From assembly GCA_019636245.1 (NCBI GenBank), contig JAHBXX010000028.1, forward strand, positions 1 to 64,000: DNA of 64,000 nucleotides, written 5' to 3'. Positions within the stretch are counted from its first letter, which is position 1. The number at the start of each line of letters is the position of its first letter. The translations under genes were made by a program, and so were the position numbers. Origin of the DNA: Planctomycetota bacterium (GTDB lineage: Bacteria > Planctomycetota > UBA1135 > UBA2386). Positions 51,296 through 58,972 of the stretch are shown here, piece after piece. Under the pieces are notes generated by a model. The model ran no database searches and had not been told where the DNA came from. It saw nothing but the letters and a program-made list of their open reading frames with translations.

Positions 51296-53112
51296 AGCAA
51301 CCGCAGGATGTCGTTGTAGGTGACGAACAACACCAGCAGCAGCACGAACACCAGGCCGACCACCTGGCTGTAGCCGAGCACGCGGGTGCTGACCGGCGAG
51401 CCCTTGACCTTCTCGATCAGCAGGAACAGCAGGTGGCCGCCGTCGAGCACCGGCACCGGCAGCAGGTTGACGAAGGCGAGGTTGACGCTGAGCAGCGCCA
51501 GGAAGTACCAGAACCAGCTCGTGCCGCGTTGGGCGGCATGGTAGCTGACCTGGCTGATGCGGATGATGCCGCCGAGGTTCTTGGCGGCGACGTCGCCGGT
51601 GAGCAGGCGCTTCAGCGTGACGTAGAGCTGCTTGACCAGGTCGAGCGAGCAGACGACGCCCAGGCGGACGGCTTCGCCGACGGAGCCCGCCTTGACCTCG
51701 TGCTGGAGGTGGGCGAGCCGGTAGTCGAAACCGAGGTCGGGCACGGGCAGCGGGCGCGGCGCCACGACGAGTTCGAGGGTCGCCTCGCCGGGGCCGGCCA
51801 GCGCATCCTCGGCGGCGTCGGCCGGCAGCCGCTGCACGCCCAGACGCAGCGGCCTGCCGGCGGCGCCCTCGACGCTGCCGACCAGGTCCTGCCAGGTCGT
51901 GATCGGGGCGTCGTCGACGCGCACGATGCGGTCGCCGGCCCGCAGGCCAGCGGCCGCGGCGGGCCCCTCGGGCGTCGGCTCGATCAGGACCGAGTCCGGA
52001 TCCGGCGCCAGCGCGATGGCGTCGGCGAGGCTCGCCCGTTCCTCGCTCGTGGTCGACTGCTCGAGCGCGACGATCCGACCCGCGCGTTGCACCAGCCACC
52101 GGGTGGGGGTGGCGGCGCCGGCGAAGCGGGCGAGATCGCCCGTCGCGAACGGCCGGCCGTCGACCGCGAGCAGCACGTCGCCGCGCTGCAGCCCCAGCCG
52201 TTCGATCAGCGCATGCCCTGGCTTGAGGCCGCGGATCCGGCGCAGCAACGGCTTGACGCCCAGGCGCGGCGGCAACCCTTCGACCGAGGCACCCGGCGTC
52301 ACCGTCACGGCCAGCGACGCGTCGTCGCGCTCGACGACCACCTCGACGGGCTGCCCCGGCGCGAGGTCGTCGGGCAGACCCCGCCAGGCGGGCTGGCCGG
52401 CGAGGAGCCGCAGGCGGTCGCCGCTGCGCAGGCCGGCCCCCGCGGCGGCGCCCTCGGCGGCCACCGCGATCGGCGGCGGCGCCGGGTCCACGGCCGGCCG
52501 GATGCCGAGGTCGTAGAGGCCGGCGACCGGGTCGAACTGCGGCCGCGCCTCGACGACGCGAACGCTGCCGTCGGGCGCGATCAGTTCGAGGGCGGTCGGG
52601 CGGTTGCCGGCCAGCGCCACCTCGACCATCAGGTTGTCGAACGAGTAGAGCGACTTGCCGCCGATGGCGCGCACCCGGTCGCCGGTCTGCAGCCCTGCCT
52701 CCCAGGCGGCGCTGCCGTAGTCGACCCGGCCGACCACGGGGGCGTCGAACGACACCCCGGCGCGGAACACCAACGGGAACACGACCAGCGCGAACAGGGC
52801 GTTCATCAGCACGCCGCCCGACCAGAACAACGCCCGCTGGCCGGCCGTCTTCGACCACAGCGATTCCTGGCGCGGGAAGCGCCGGTCGGTCGGATCCTGC
52901 CCGGCGACCATGACGTAGCCGCCGAACGGGATCAGCGACACGCGGAAGTCGGTGCCGCCCAGCTCGGCGCCGAACAGGCGCGGGCCGAAGCCGAGGGAGA
53001 ACACCTCGACCCGCACACCGGCGAGGCGGGCGGCCAGGAAGTGGCCGAGCTCGTGCAGGAAGATCAGCAGGCCGATGCCGAGCGCCGCCAGGAACGTGCT
53101 GCCTAGGTCCAT
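51292..53112 (-). CDS. rseP: RseP-type site-2 protease with extra PDZ domains
   Basis: 606 residues (E. coli RseP has about 450). HELGHFLAARLAGV (His20, Glu21, His24) lies in the first membrane helix and NLLPVPVLDGGHLLF near residue 555 in a late one; both are catalytic. Between them are four PDZ-like segments with the repeated AGL-x-GD-R-V or -L core: AGLQTGDRVRAIGG, AGLRSGDRLRLLAG, LGLQRGDVLLAVDG and AGLRAGDRIVRVDD. The enzyme cuts membrane-embedded regulators such as anti-sigma factors. It follows dxr by 33 bases and is coupled to the UbiA-type gene. Confidence 0.93.
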   Translation of the reverse strand: MDLGSTFLAALGIGLLIFLHELGHFLAARLAGVRVEVFSLGFGPRLFGAELGGTDFRVSLIPFGGYVMVAGQDPTDRRFPRQESLWSKTAGQRALFWSGGVLMNALFALVVFPLVFRAGVSFDAPVVGRVDYGSAAWEAGLQTGDRVRAIGGKSLYSFDNLMVEVALAGNRPTALELIAPDGSVRVVEARPQFDPVAGLYDLGIRPAVDPAPPPIAVAAEGAAAGAGLRSGDRLRLLAGQPAWRGLPDDLAPGQPVEVVVERDDASLAVTVTPGASVEGLPPRLGVKPLLRRIRGLKPGHALIERLGLQRGDVLLAVDGRPFATGDLARFAGAATPTRWLVQRAGRIVALEQSTTSEERASLADAIALAPDPDSVLIEPTPEGPAAAAGLRAGDRIVRVDDAPITTWQDLVGSVEGAAGRPLRLGVQRLPADAAEDALAGPGEATLELVVAPRPLPVPDLGFDYRLAHLQHEVKAGSVGEAVRLGVVCSLDLVKQLYVTLKRLLTGDVAAKNLGGIIRISQVSYHAAQRGTSWFWYFLALLSVNLAFVNLLPVPVLDGGHLLFLLIEKVKGSPVSTRVLGYSQVVGLVFVLLLVLFVTYNDILRLL

Positions 53113-53145
53113 GCGAAGGTGGGGTTCATCGGCAACGAGGGGGCC

Positions 53146-54312
53146 TCAGGACGACCGTCTGGCGGCCGCTTCGCCGTCGATCGCCGCCGCGGCCAGACGC
53201 CGGCCCTCCGCATCGGCATCGAGGGCGTCCTGGAGCGATCGGATCGGTCGCGGCGTGCGTTCGCGCACGGCCCGTGCGACCACGTCGACGATGGCCGGGA
53301 ACGGCAGGCGGCCGTCGAGGAAGGCCGCCGTGGCGACCTCGTCGGCGGCATTCAGCACCGCGCCGGAGTCACCGCCCAGGCGCAGGACCTCGTAGGCCAG
53401 CCCCACGGCCGGGTAGCGCTCGGGCTCGACGGGCAGGAACTCGAGCTGGCGCCAGCGGACCGGATCGAAGGGCTGGAAAGACGACGGCAGGCGCTCGGGG
53501 TGACCCAGGCAGTAGCGCAAGGGCACCCGCATGTCCGGCACCCCGCACTGGGCCAGCATCGTGCCGTCGACGAACTCGACCATCGAGTGCACGATGCTCT
53601 GCGGGTGCACGATCACCTCGATCGCGTTCGACGGCAGGCCGAACAACCAGTGCGCTTCGAGCACCTCGAAGGCCTTGTTCATCATCGTCGCGCTGCCGAT
53701 CGTGATGCGCGGCCCCATCGACCAGGTGGGGTGACGCAGGGCCTCGGTCGGGGTGGCCGCGGCGAAGCTCGCCAACGGGCGGTCGCGGAACGGACCGCCG
53801 GACGCCGTCAGCCAGAGACGTCGCATGGCGCGTGGGTTCGCACCGGCGAGGCACTGGTGCACGGCGCAGTGCTCGCTGTCGATGGGCAGGATGGTCGCCC
53901 CGCTGTCCCTGGCCTGTCCGATCAGCAGCTGGCCGGCGACCACCAGCGACTCCTTGTTCGCCAGCAGCAGCTGCCGGCCGTGGCCCAGGGTCCAGGACGA
54001 AGCCGCGAGCCCGGCGGCACCGGTGATGGCGTTCAGGACCGCATCCGGTTGGCTGCGCTCGAGAGCGGTGAGCAGGCCATCGGCACCGGGGAAGAACGCG
54101 ACGCCGGCGGGCAGCTCGGGGGGCGCGGCCGCACCGGTCAGGCAGACGAACGGCGACCGGTGGGTGGCGGCCGCCGCCGCCAGGCCCGCGGCGGAAGTGT
54201 GCGCCGCGAGCAGGCAGACCTCGAACCGGTCGGGGTGCTCCGCGAGCACCTGCAGGGCCTGGCGGCCGACCGAACCGGTGCAGCCCAGGATGGCGAGTCG
54301 GCGTTTCGGCAC
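53146..54312 (-). CDS. dxr: 1-deoxy-D-xylulose 5-phosphate reductoisomerase
   Basis: 388 residues. RLAILGCTGSVGRQAL binds NADPH (the usual GSTGSIG reads GCTGSVG), LLANKESLVVAG, PIDSEHCAVHQCL and LTASGGPFR are the substrate and metal motifs, and PTWSMGPRITIGSATMMNK follows. It makes MEP, the first committed step to isoprenoids. GTG 54312 has CATGAT 6 bases upstream and TTGGAA 17 bases beyond. Longer frames upstream lack domain sequence. The order dxr-rseP is widely conserved. Confidence 0.94.
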   Translation of the reverse strand: MPKRRLAILGCTGSVGRQALQVLAEHPDRFEVCLLAAHTSAAGLAAAAATHRSPFVCLTGAAAPPELPAGVAFFPGADGLLTALERSQPDAVLNAITGAAGLAASSWTLGHGRQLLLANKESLVVAGQLLIGQARDSGATILPIDSEHCAVHQCLAGANPRAMRRLWLTASGGPFRDRPLASFAAATPTEALRHPTWSMGPRITIGSATMMNKAFEVLEAHWLFGLPSNAIEVIVHPQSIVHSMVEFVDGTMLAQCGVPDMRVPLRYCLGHPERLPSSFQPFDPVRWRQLEFLPVEPERYPAVGLAYEVLRLGGDSGAVLNAADEVATAAFLDGRLPFPAIVDVVARAVRERTPRPIRSLQDALDADAEGRRLAAAAIDGEAAARRSS

Positions 54313-54318
54313 GCGGCG

Positions 54319-54347
54319 ATCATGGACCGCTGGCGGCGCGATTCCAA
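54319..54347 (-). promoter_or_regulatory. Putative leaderless promoter of the dxr operon
   Basis: TTGGAA (54342-54347), a 17-base spacer and CATGAT (54319-54324) lie exactly 6 bases before GTG 54312. This is one of the best complete examples. Confidence 0.55.
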
Positions 54348-54385
54348 CGCCGGGGCCCGGGTTGCCGTGCGGCTGACCTTCGCCG

Positions 54386-55405
54386 ATGCTGGCGCGGCCC
54401 GTGAACGAGGATCGGCACCGATCGACTGCGCCCGCGACCAGAGGCCGCGCCCTGGCGCACCGCAGCCTGGTCGCAGCGCTGCTCGCGATCCTGCTGCCGG
54501 CCGATGGCCTGGTGGCCCAGGACGGGGCGGCCTTCGACGAAGCCTGGCGGCTCGCGACCGAGGCGCCCGCCGCGGCGCGCGCGGGCGCGATGCGGCGCGC
54601 CAGCGATGCCTTCCTGGCGCTGCCGCCGGGACCGGAACGGGACCGGCGCGCCGCGGCCGGCATCGAGGCCACGCTGGCGGCCGCACGCCAGCAACTGGCG
54701 CTCGAACTCGCCGTCGAAGCGCGGGGGCGCAGCCCCTCGCCCGCCGTCGTGACGCTGCACCTGCGGGCCCTGGCCCGCCTGGGGCACCTGCCCGAGTTCG
54801 TCGCCACCGCGCGCGCCGACACGGCGACCCAGCGGGCCGCGGTCGACGCCGCTCTGCTGGCGGAGCACGGCGCCCTGCTGGCGCTCGCCGATGCGGCGCT
54901 GCGCGCGGGGGCGACCCCGGTGGGGCGCTACGTGTTCGAGCGCCTCGCGGCGGTCGAGCCAGCGGATCCGGGGCGGCTCGCCGACTTCGCGCTGGCCTGC
55001 CGCCACCTCGGCGAACTCGACACCGCGGAACGCACGTATGCGACGGCCCTGCAGCTCGCGCCGGCGGATGCGCTGTTGGTCAACGACCACGGGCTGTTCC
55101 TGCGCGCGACGGGCCGACGGGAAGCGGCGACCGCGGCCTTCTGGCGCAGCTTCGAACTCGACGCGGGCGTCGCCGGCGGGCGACCCGGCGACGGTCCGGC
55201 GATCACCAACCTGCTGCACGCGGAAGCCCTGCAGCCCGGCAGCGTGCAGCCGGATCCCCTGCCGCGGGCGGCGAACGCGCTGGCGCGTCGTCCCGAGGCC
55301 GCGATGCTGCGCCGGCTGGTGCTCGACACGGCGCTCGATCGGCTCGACGCCGCACGCGCCGGGGCCGTGGCGCCGGCAGTGGCCAGCGGCGGCGCCAACC
55401 GATAG
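54386..55405 (+). CDS. Exported TPR-like protein
   Basis: 339 residues. A basic N-terminus and hydrophobic stretch (SLVAALLAILLPADGLVAQ, about residues 27-45) act as signal peptide, set unusually deep, so a start further in is possible. The rest is Ala-rich helix pairs with TPR spacing, for example RYVFERLAAVEPADPGRLADFALACRHLGELDTAERTYATALQ. No catalytic motif is seen. It is likely an interaction scaffold. It may share a transcript with the following gene (68-base gap). Confidence 0.7.
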   Translation: MLARPVNEDRHRSTAPATRGRALAHRSLVAALLAILLPADGLVAQDGAAFDEAWRLATEAPAAARAGAMRRASDAFLALPPGPERDRRAAAGIEATLAAARQQLALELAVEARGRSPSPAVVTLHLRALARLGHLPEFVATARADTATQRAAVDAALLAEHGALLALADAALRAGATPVGRYVFERLAAVEPADPGRLADFALACRHLGELDTAERTYATALQLAPADALLVNDHGLFLRATGRREAATAAFWRSFELDAGVAGGRPGDGPAITNLLHAEALQPGSVQPDPLPRAANALARRPEAAMLRRLVLDTALDRLDAARAGAVAPAVASGGANR

Positions 55406-55473
55406 CTTGTGCTTCGACCCCTCCCGCGGCGCCGCACCGCGCGGCCGCCGCCGACTCCGACCCAGGTGACTCG

Positions 55474-56868
55474 ATGCTCGTACTGGCTCCGCTGCTGCTG
55501 GCTCCCCTCGTCCTCGTTGCCCCGCAGGGGGAGTCGCCGGCCCCCGAGCCGATGCCGGGCGCCAAGCCCCAGCTGCTGACGCCCCCGGAACAGAGTGGCC
55601 TGCGCAGCAAGCTGATCGGCTACCTCGCCGCCGATGCCGCCTACGAGGCGGCGACCGCGCCGAAGGACCGCGAGCGCACGAACAAGCGCCGCGAGAAGGC
55701 GCGCAGCGACTTCGAGAAGGAGTGGGAGCGGCTGGGCAAGAAGGGCAACCTGATGGCCTCGATGGCCGACCTGCGGGCGGTGTTCGAGAACTGCTTCGAG
55801 CTGGAGAAGCCGTCGTTCTCGCTGGGACAGTTGCGCAAGGAGACCGCCAAGGAGGACGGCGTCGACTACAGCTTCTTCCTGCCCAAGGGCTACAAGCCCG
55901 ACGTGCCCTGCCGCACGCTGGTGATGATCCCCGGCACGGCCGCCGGAGCCGGGGCGGGCACCTGGGCGCGCCCGACCGACCATTTCGCCGCGACCTGGGA
56001 GAAGACGCCGCTGCTCGACGACAGCATCGTGGTCGTCGTGCACGTGCCGAACGGACTCGAACTCGACCCGACCCCCGACTTCACGCGCGAAGGCGCGGAG
56101 GCCGAGGAGGACCGCCGCAATGGCGCGGTGTTCAGCGGACTCGGCCGGGTGATGGCGAGCCACAACGTCGACCGGGCGCGGCTGTTCCTCGACTGCGGGC
56201 GCGGCGCCTGCGGCTTCGGGCTGCGGTTCCTGTCGACGTTCCCGGATCGGTTCGCCGGCGCGGTCCTGCGCGAACCGACCGCCGTCGACGACATCCGGCT
56301 CGGCAGCCTGCTCGGCATGCCGCTCCTGCTGCTGAAGTCCCCGGCGAACGCGGCGGCGGTCGGTGCGCTGGCGCAGCGGCTCGAGGCGATCTCGCCGGGT
56401 TCGGTCACCGTACTCGACGTCCAGGACGAGTACCCGCACAAGGCCGCGACCGCCGAGATCGAGCAGTGGACGGCCAGGCAGCGCCGCAACATGACGCCGG
56501 CCCGGGTCGTGATCGAACCGAACCATGATCGGTTCAACCGCGCCTACTGGGTCGACATCGACCGCGCCGACCCGCTGCTGGGGGCGCCGCTCGACGCCCG
56601 CCCGCGCATCGAGGTCACGGCCGACCGGGCCGCGAACCGCATCGTCGTCAAGACGCGCGGCGTGGAGAGCTTCTTCCTGTTCCTGAACGACGACCTCGTC
56701 GACCTCGACAAGGAGTTCACGGTGGTCACCAACGACAAGGCCGTGGTCGAGAAGCGCGGGCGGTCGTTCCGCGACATGCGCGACCGCATGGTCATGCGGC
56801 GCGACTGGGACTTCCTGTTCCCGGTGATGTTCCACAGCGTCGTGGCCAAGGCCGCCGACGAGAAGTGA
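55474..56868 (+). CDS. Secreted alpha/beta-hydrolase-like protein lacking the catalytic serine
   Basis: 464 residues with a hydrophobic signal (LVLAPLLLAPLVLVAPQG). A helical N-terminal region (to about 120) precedes an esterase-like fold: DGVDYSFFLPKGYKPD, CRTLVMIPGTAAGAGAGTWA and, at the nucleophile elbow, LDCGRGACGFGLRFLSTFPDRFAG. In active relatives this reads G-x-S-x-G-G; here the serine position is Gly or Ala, so the protein probably does not hydrolyse esters. HDRFNRAYWVDIDRADPLLG and a beta-rich end follow. It may bind rather than cut a polymer. Translation couples to the next gene (GTGA). Confidence 0.72.
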   Translation: MLVLAPLLLAPLVLVAPQGESPAPEPMPGAKPQLLTPPEQSGLRSKLIGYLAADAAYEAATAPKDRERTNKRREKARSDFEKEWERLGKKGNLMASMADLRAVFENCFELEKPSFSLGQLRKETAKEDGVDYSFFLPKGYKPDVPCRTLVMIPGTAAGAGAGTWARPTDHFAATWEKTPLLDDSIVVVVHVPNGLELDPTPDFTREGAEAEEDRRNGAVFSGLGRVMASHNVDRARLFLDCGRGACGFGLRFLSTFPDRFAGAVLREPTAVDDIRLGSLLGMPLLLLKSPANAAAVGALAQRLEAISPGSVTVLDVQDEYPHKAATAEIEQWTARQRRNMTPARVVIEPNHDRFNRAYWVDIDRADPLLGAPLDARPRIEVTADRAANRIVVKTRGVESFFLFLNDDLVDLDKEFTVVTNDKAVVEKRGRSFRDMRDRMVMRRDWDFLFPVMFHSVVAKAADEK

Positions 56869-58883
56869 CGGCGGCGCCGATGGGCCCGTCGCTCGGCCGC
56901 CTGTCGGCGTCGGCGGGCCTGGCCGGCTTCGGCTGCATGGCGGGCGAGCTGATCGCCGTGCGCCTGCTGGCGCCGCACTTCGGCGACAGCGCCTACGTCT
57001 GGACGAACGTCATCGGCATCATCCTGGCCGCGCTCGCCGCGGGGGCGTGGCTGGGAGGACGCCTGGCGGCGCGCCCGAATGCCGAGACGTGGCCGTGGCG
57101 CCTGCTCGCCGCCGCGGGAGCCTGGCTCGCCGTGGCGCCGTTCGCCAGCACGCCGCTCGGCGGCTGGCTGCTGCCGTCGGGACTGCCGCTGGACGCGGCG
57201 ATGCCCGCCCTGGTGCGCGGGTCCTTCGTGGCGACCCTGCTGCTGTTCGGACCGGCGATGCTGCTGCTCGGCGCCGTGTCGCCGCTGTTGATCACCATGG
57301 CGGTGCGCCGCGCGGTGGCCGTCGGCCGCGCCGCCGGCACGATCGGCGCGGCCGGCACCCTGGGCAGCCTCGGCGGGACGTTCGCCGCCACGCATTGGCT
57401 GGTGCCGGAGTTCGGGTGCCGCATCGCCAGCATGGTCGCGGGCGCGTTGCTGCTCGCGGCCGCCGCCTGTGCCGCCCCACGCGCCGGGGGCCGGTGGGTG
57501 GCCGGCGCCGGGGTCCTGGCCGTGGCGATCGGCACGCTGCTGCACGGCGGTCCGCTGCGCCCGGCGCCGCCGGGCATGGAGCTGCTGGCCGAACGGGAGG
57601 GGCGCTACCAATTCCTGCAGGTCGTGCGCACCACGGCCGGCGACGGCCCGCGGCGCACGCTGCTGTTGGTCAACGAAGGGCTCGACTCCTTCCACTCGAT
57701 CTACGTCGAAGGTTCGGCGCTGACCGGCGGCGCCTACTACGACTGGCACGCCCTGGCGCCGTTGCTGGCTGCGGACGGCGCGAGACCGCCCGAGCTCGCC
57801 GTGCTGTCGATCGGCGACGCCGCCGGCACCCTGCGCGCGGTCTACGCCGGCGTGCACCCTGGCGCGCGCGTCGACGGGGTGGACATCGATCCCCTGGGAC
57901 GGGAGCTCGGCCTGCAGTTCTTCGCCCCGGAACAGGCGCCAGGCCGCGCCTACACCCTCGATGGCCGGGTGTTCCTGCAGCAGGCGACCGAGCAGTGGCA
58001 TGTCGTGCACGTCGATGCCTATGCGCACCAGGTCTACGTGCCGGCCCACCTGGCCAGCCGCGAGTTCTTCGCCCAGGTGCGGCAGCGTCTGCGCCCCGGC
58101 GGCGTCTGCGCCTGCAACGTCGGCGCGCTGCGGGCCGAGGATCCGGTGCTGCGTGCGATCGCGACGACGATGGCCGCCGAGTTCGGCCATGCGCTGGCGT
58201 TCCAGGTGCCGGCGTCGCGCAATGCCCTGTTGGTGGCGCGGCGGGGCGAGCGGCCCCGACCGGCTGCGCTGGCAGGGTTCGTGTTCGGCCAGGAACGCCT
58301 GTCGCCGCCCGATGCCGAAGCCTGGCGCCACCTCGTCGCCGCCGCCGCCAACGAGGCGGCGTGGGTCGAGTTCGCCGCCGATGGGCGAGGACTCGTCGAC
58401 GACCGACCTGAACTCGATCGCCTGTTGCACGCCAGCTACCTGCACCAGGAGGATCCCGGCCAGCCCGTCCCGTGCCGGGGCGACCTCGAGCCGGCGGGAG
58501 CGGAGCTGCGCGCGTTCTCGCTGGCGCAGGCGCGCCGCTGGACCGAGGTGCTGCAGACCGTGGCGCAGAGCCGCGACGCGACCGCCTACCTGCGCGAACT
58601 GGCCGGCGACGCGCGCTGGTCGTTGCGGCAACTGCACAGCGCGATCGCCGAGTACGACGCCGCGCGGCAGCTCGCTGCCGGCGACGCGCGGGTCGGCTCC
58701 CGGTTGCAGGACAAGCTGGAGGCGGCGCGGTCGGAACTGCAACCGATCGAGCGCGCCGACCGGGTGGCCGCCGACCTCGGGCGGCTGCAACTGGCGGGTT
58801 GCGCCGTGTTCCTGGCCTTCCTGCTGGTGGCCGCGTGGCGGACCGGCCGGCCGCCAGGGCATCCGCCCACAGCCGACGGCTGA
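56865..58883 (+). CDS. Membrane-fused spermidine-synthase-like (aminopropyltransferase-fold) protein
   Basis: 672 residues. The N-terminal 210 hold about seven transmembrane helices (LAGFGCMAGELIAVRLLAPHFGDSAYVWTNVIGIILAALAAGAW onwards), the layout found in fused MFS-like/spermidine synthase proteins. The soluble half is the SAM-type fold: LAVLSIGDAAGTLRAVYAGVHPGARVDGVDIDP, WHVVHVDAYAHQVYVPAHLASREFF (with the Asp that corresponds to the catalytic one) and RQRLRPGGVCACNVG. A C-terminal helical region ends with another membrane helix. Substrate is unknown; polyamine synthesis is not implied. The start is GTG 56865 (GTGA) or ATG 56880. Confidence 0.82.
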   Translation: MTAAPMGPSLGRLSASAGLAGFGCMAGELIAVRLLAPHFGDSAYVWTNVIGIILAALAAGAWLGGRLAARPNAETWPWRLLAAAGAWLAVAPFASTPLGGWLLPSGLPLDAAMPALVRGSFVATLLLFGPAMLLLGAVSPLLITMAVRRAVAVGRAAGTIGAAGTLGSLGGTFAATHWLVPEFGCRIASMVAGALLLAAAACAAPRAGGRWVAGAGVLAVAIGTLLHGGPLRPAPPGMELLAEREGRYQFLQVVRTTAGDGPRRTLLLVNEGLDSFHSIYVEGSALTGGAYYDWHALAPLLAADGARPPELAVLSIGDAAGTLRAVYAGVHPGARVDGVDIDPLGRELGLQFFAPEQAPGRAYTLDGRVFLQQATEQWHVVHVDAYAHQVYVPAHLASREFFAQVRQRLRPGGVCACNVGALRAEDPVLRAIATTMAAEFGHALAFQVPASRNALLVARRGERPRPAALAGFVFGQERLSPPDAEAWRHLVAAAANEAAWVEFAADGRGLVDDRPELDRLLHASYLHQEDPGQPVPCRGDLEPAGAELRAFSLAQARRWTEVLQTVAQSRDATAYLRELAGDARWSLRQLHSAIAEYDAARQLAAGDARVGSRLQDKLEAARSELQPIERADRVAADLGRLQLAGCAVFLAFLLVAAWRTGRPPGHPPTADG

Positions 58884-58905
58884 AGGCGGCCCGGCCCGGA
58901 TACGA

Positions 58906-58941
58906 ACGAGGCCCGCGCGGCGGTCGCCGGGCGGGCCTCGT
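58906..58941. terminator. Strong bidirectional terminator hairpin
   Basis: A perfect 11-bp stem (ACGAGGCCCGC/GCGGGCCTCGT) with a 14-base loop lies between convergent stops at 58883 and 58973. This is the best stand-alone stem in the window. No T-run is present. Confidence 0.6.
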
Positions 58942-58972
58942 CGTCAGGCGCCGATCGCCTGCAGGCCGGAGC

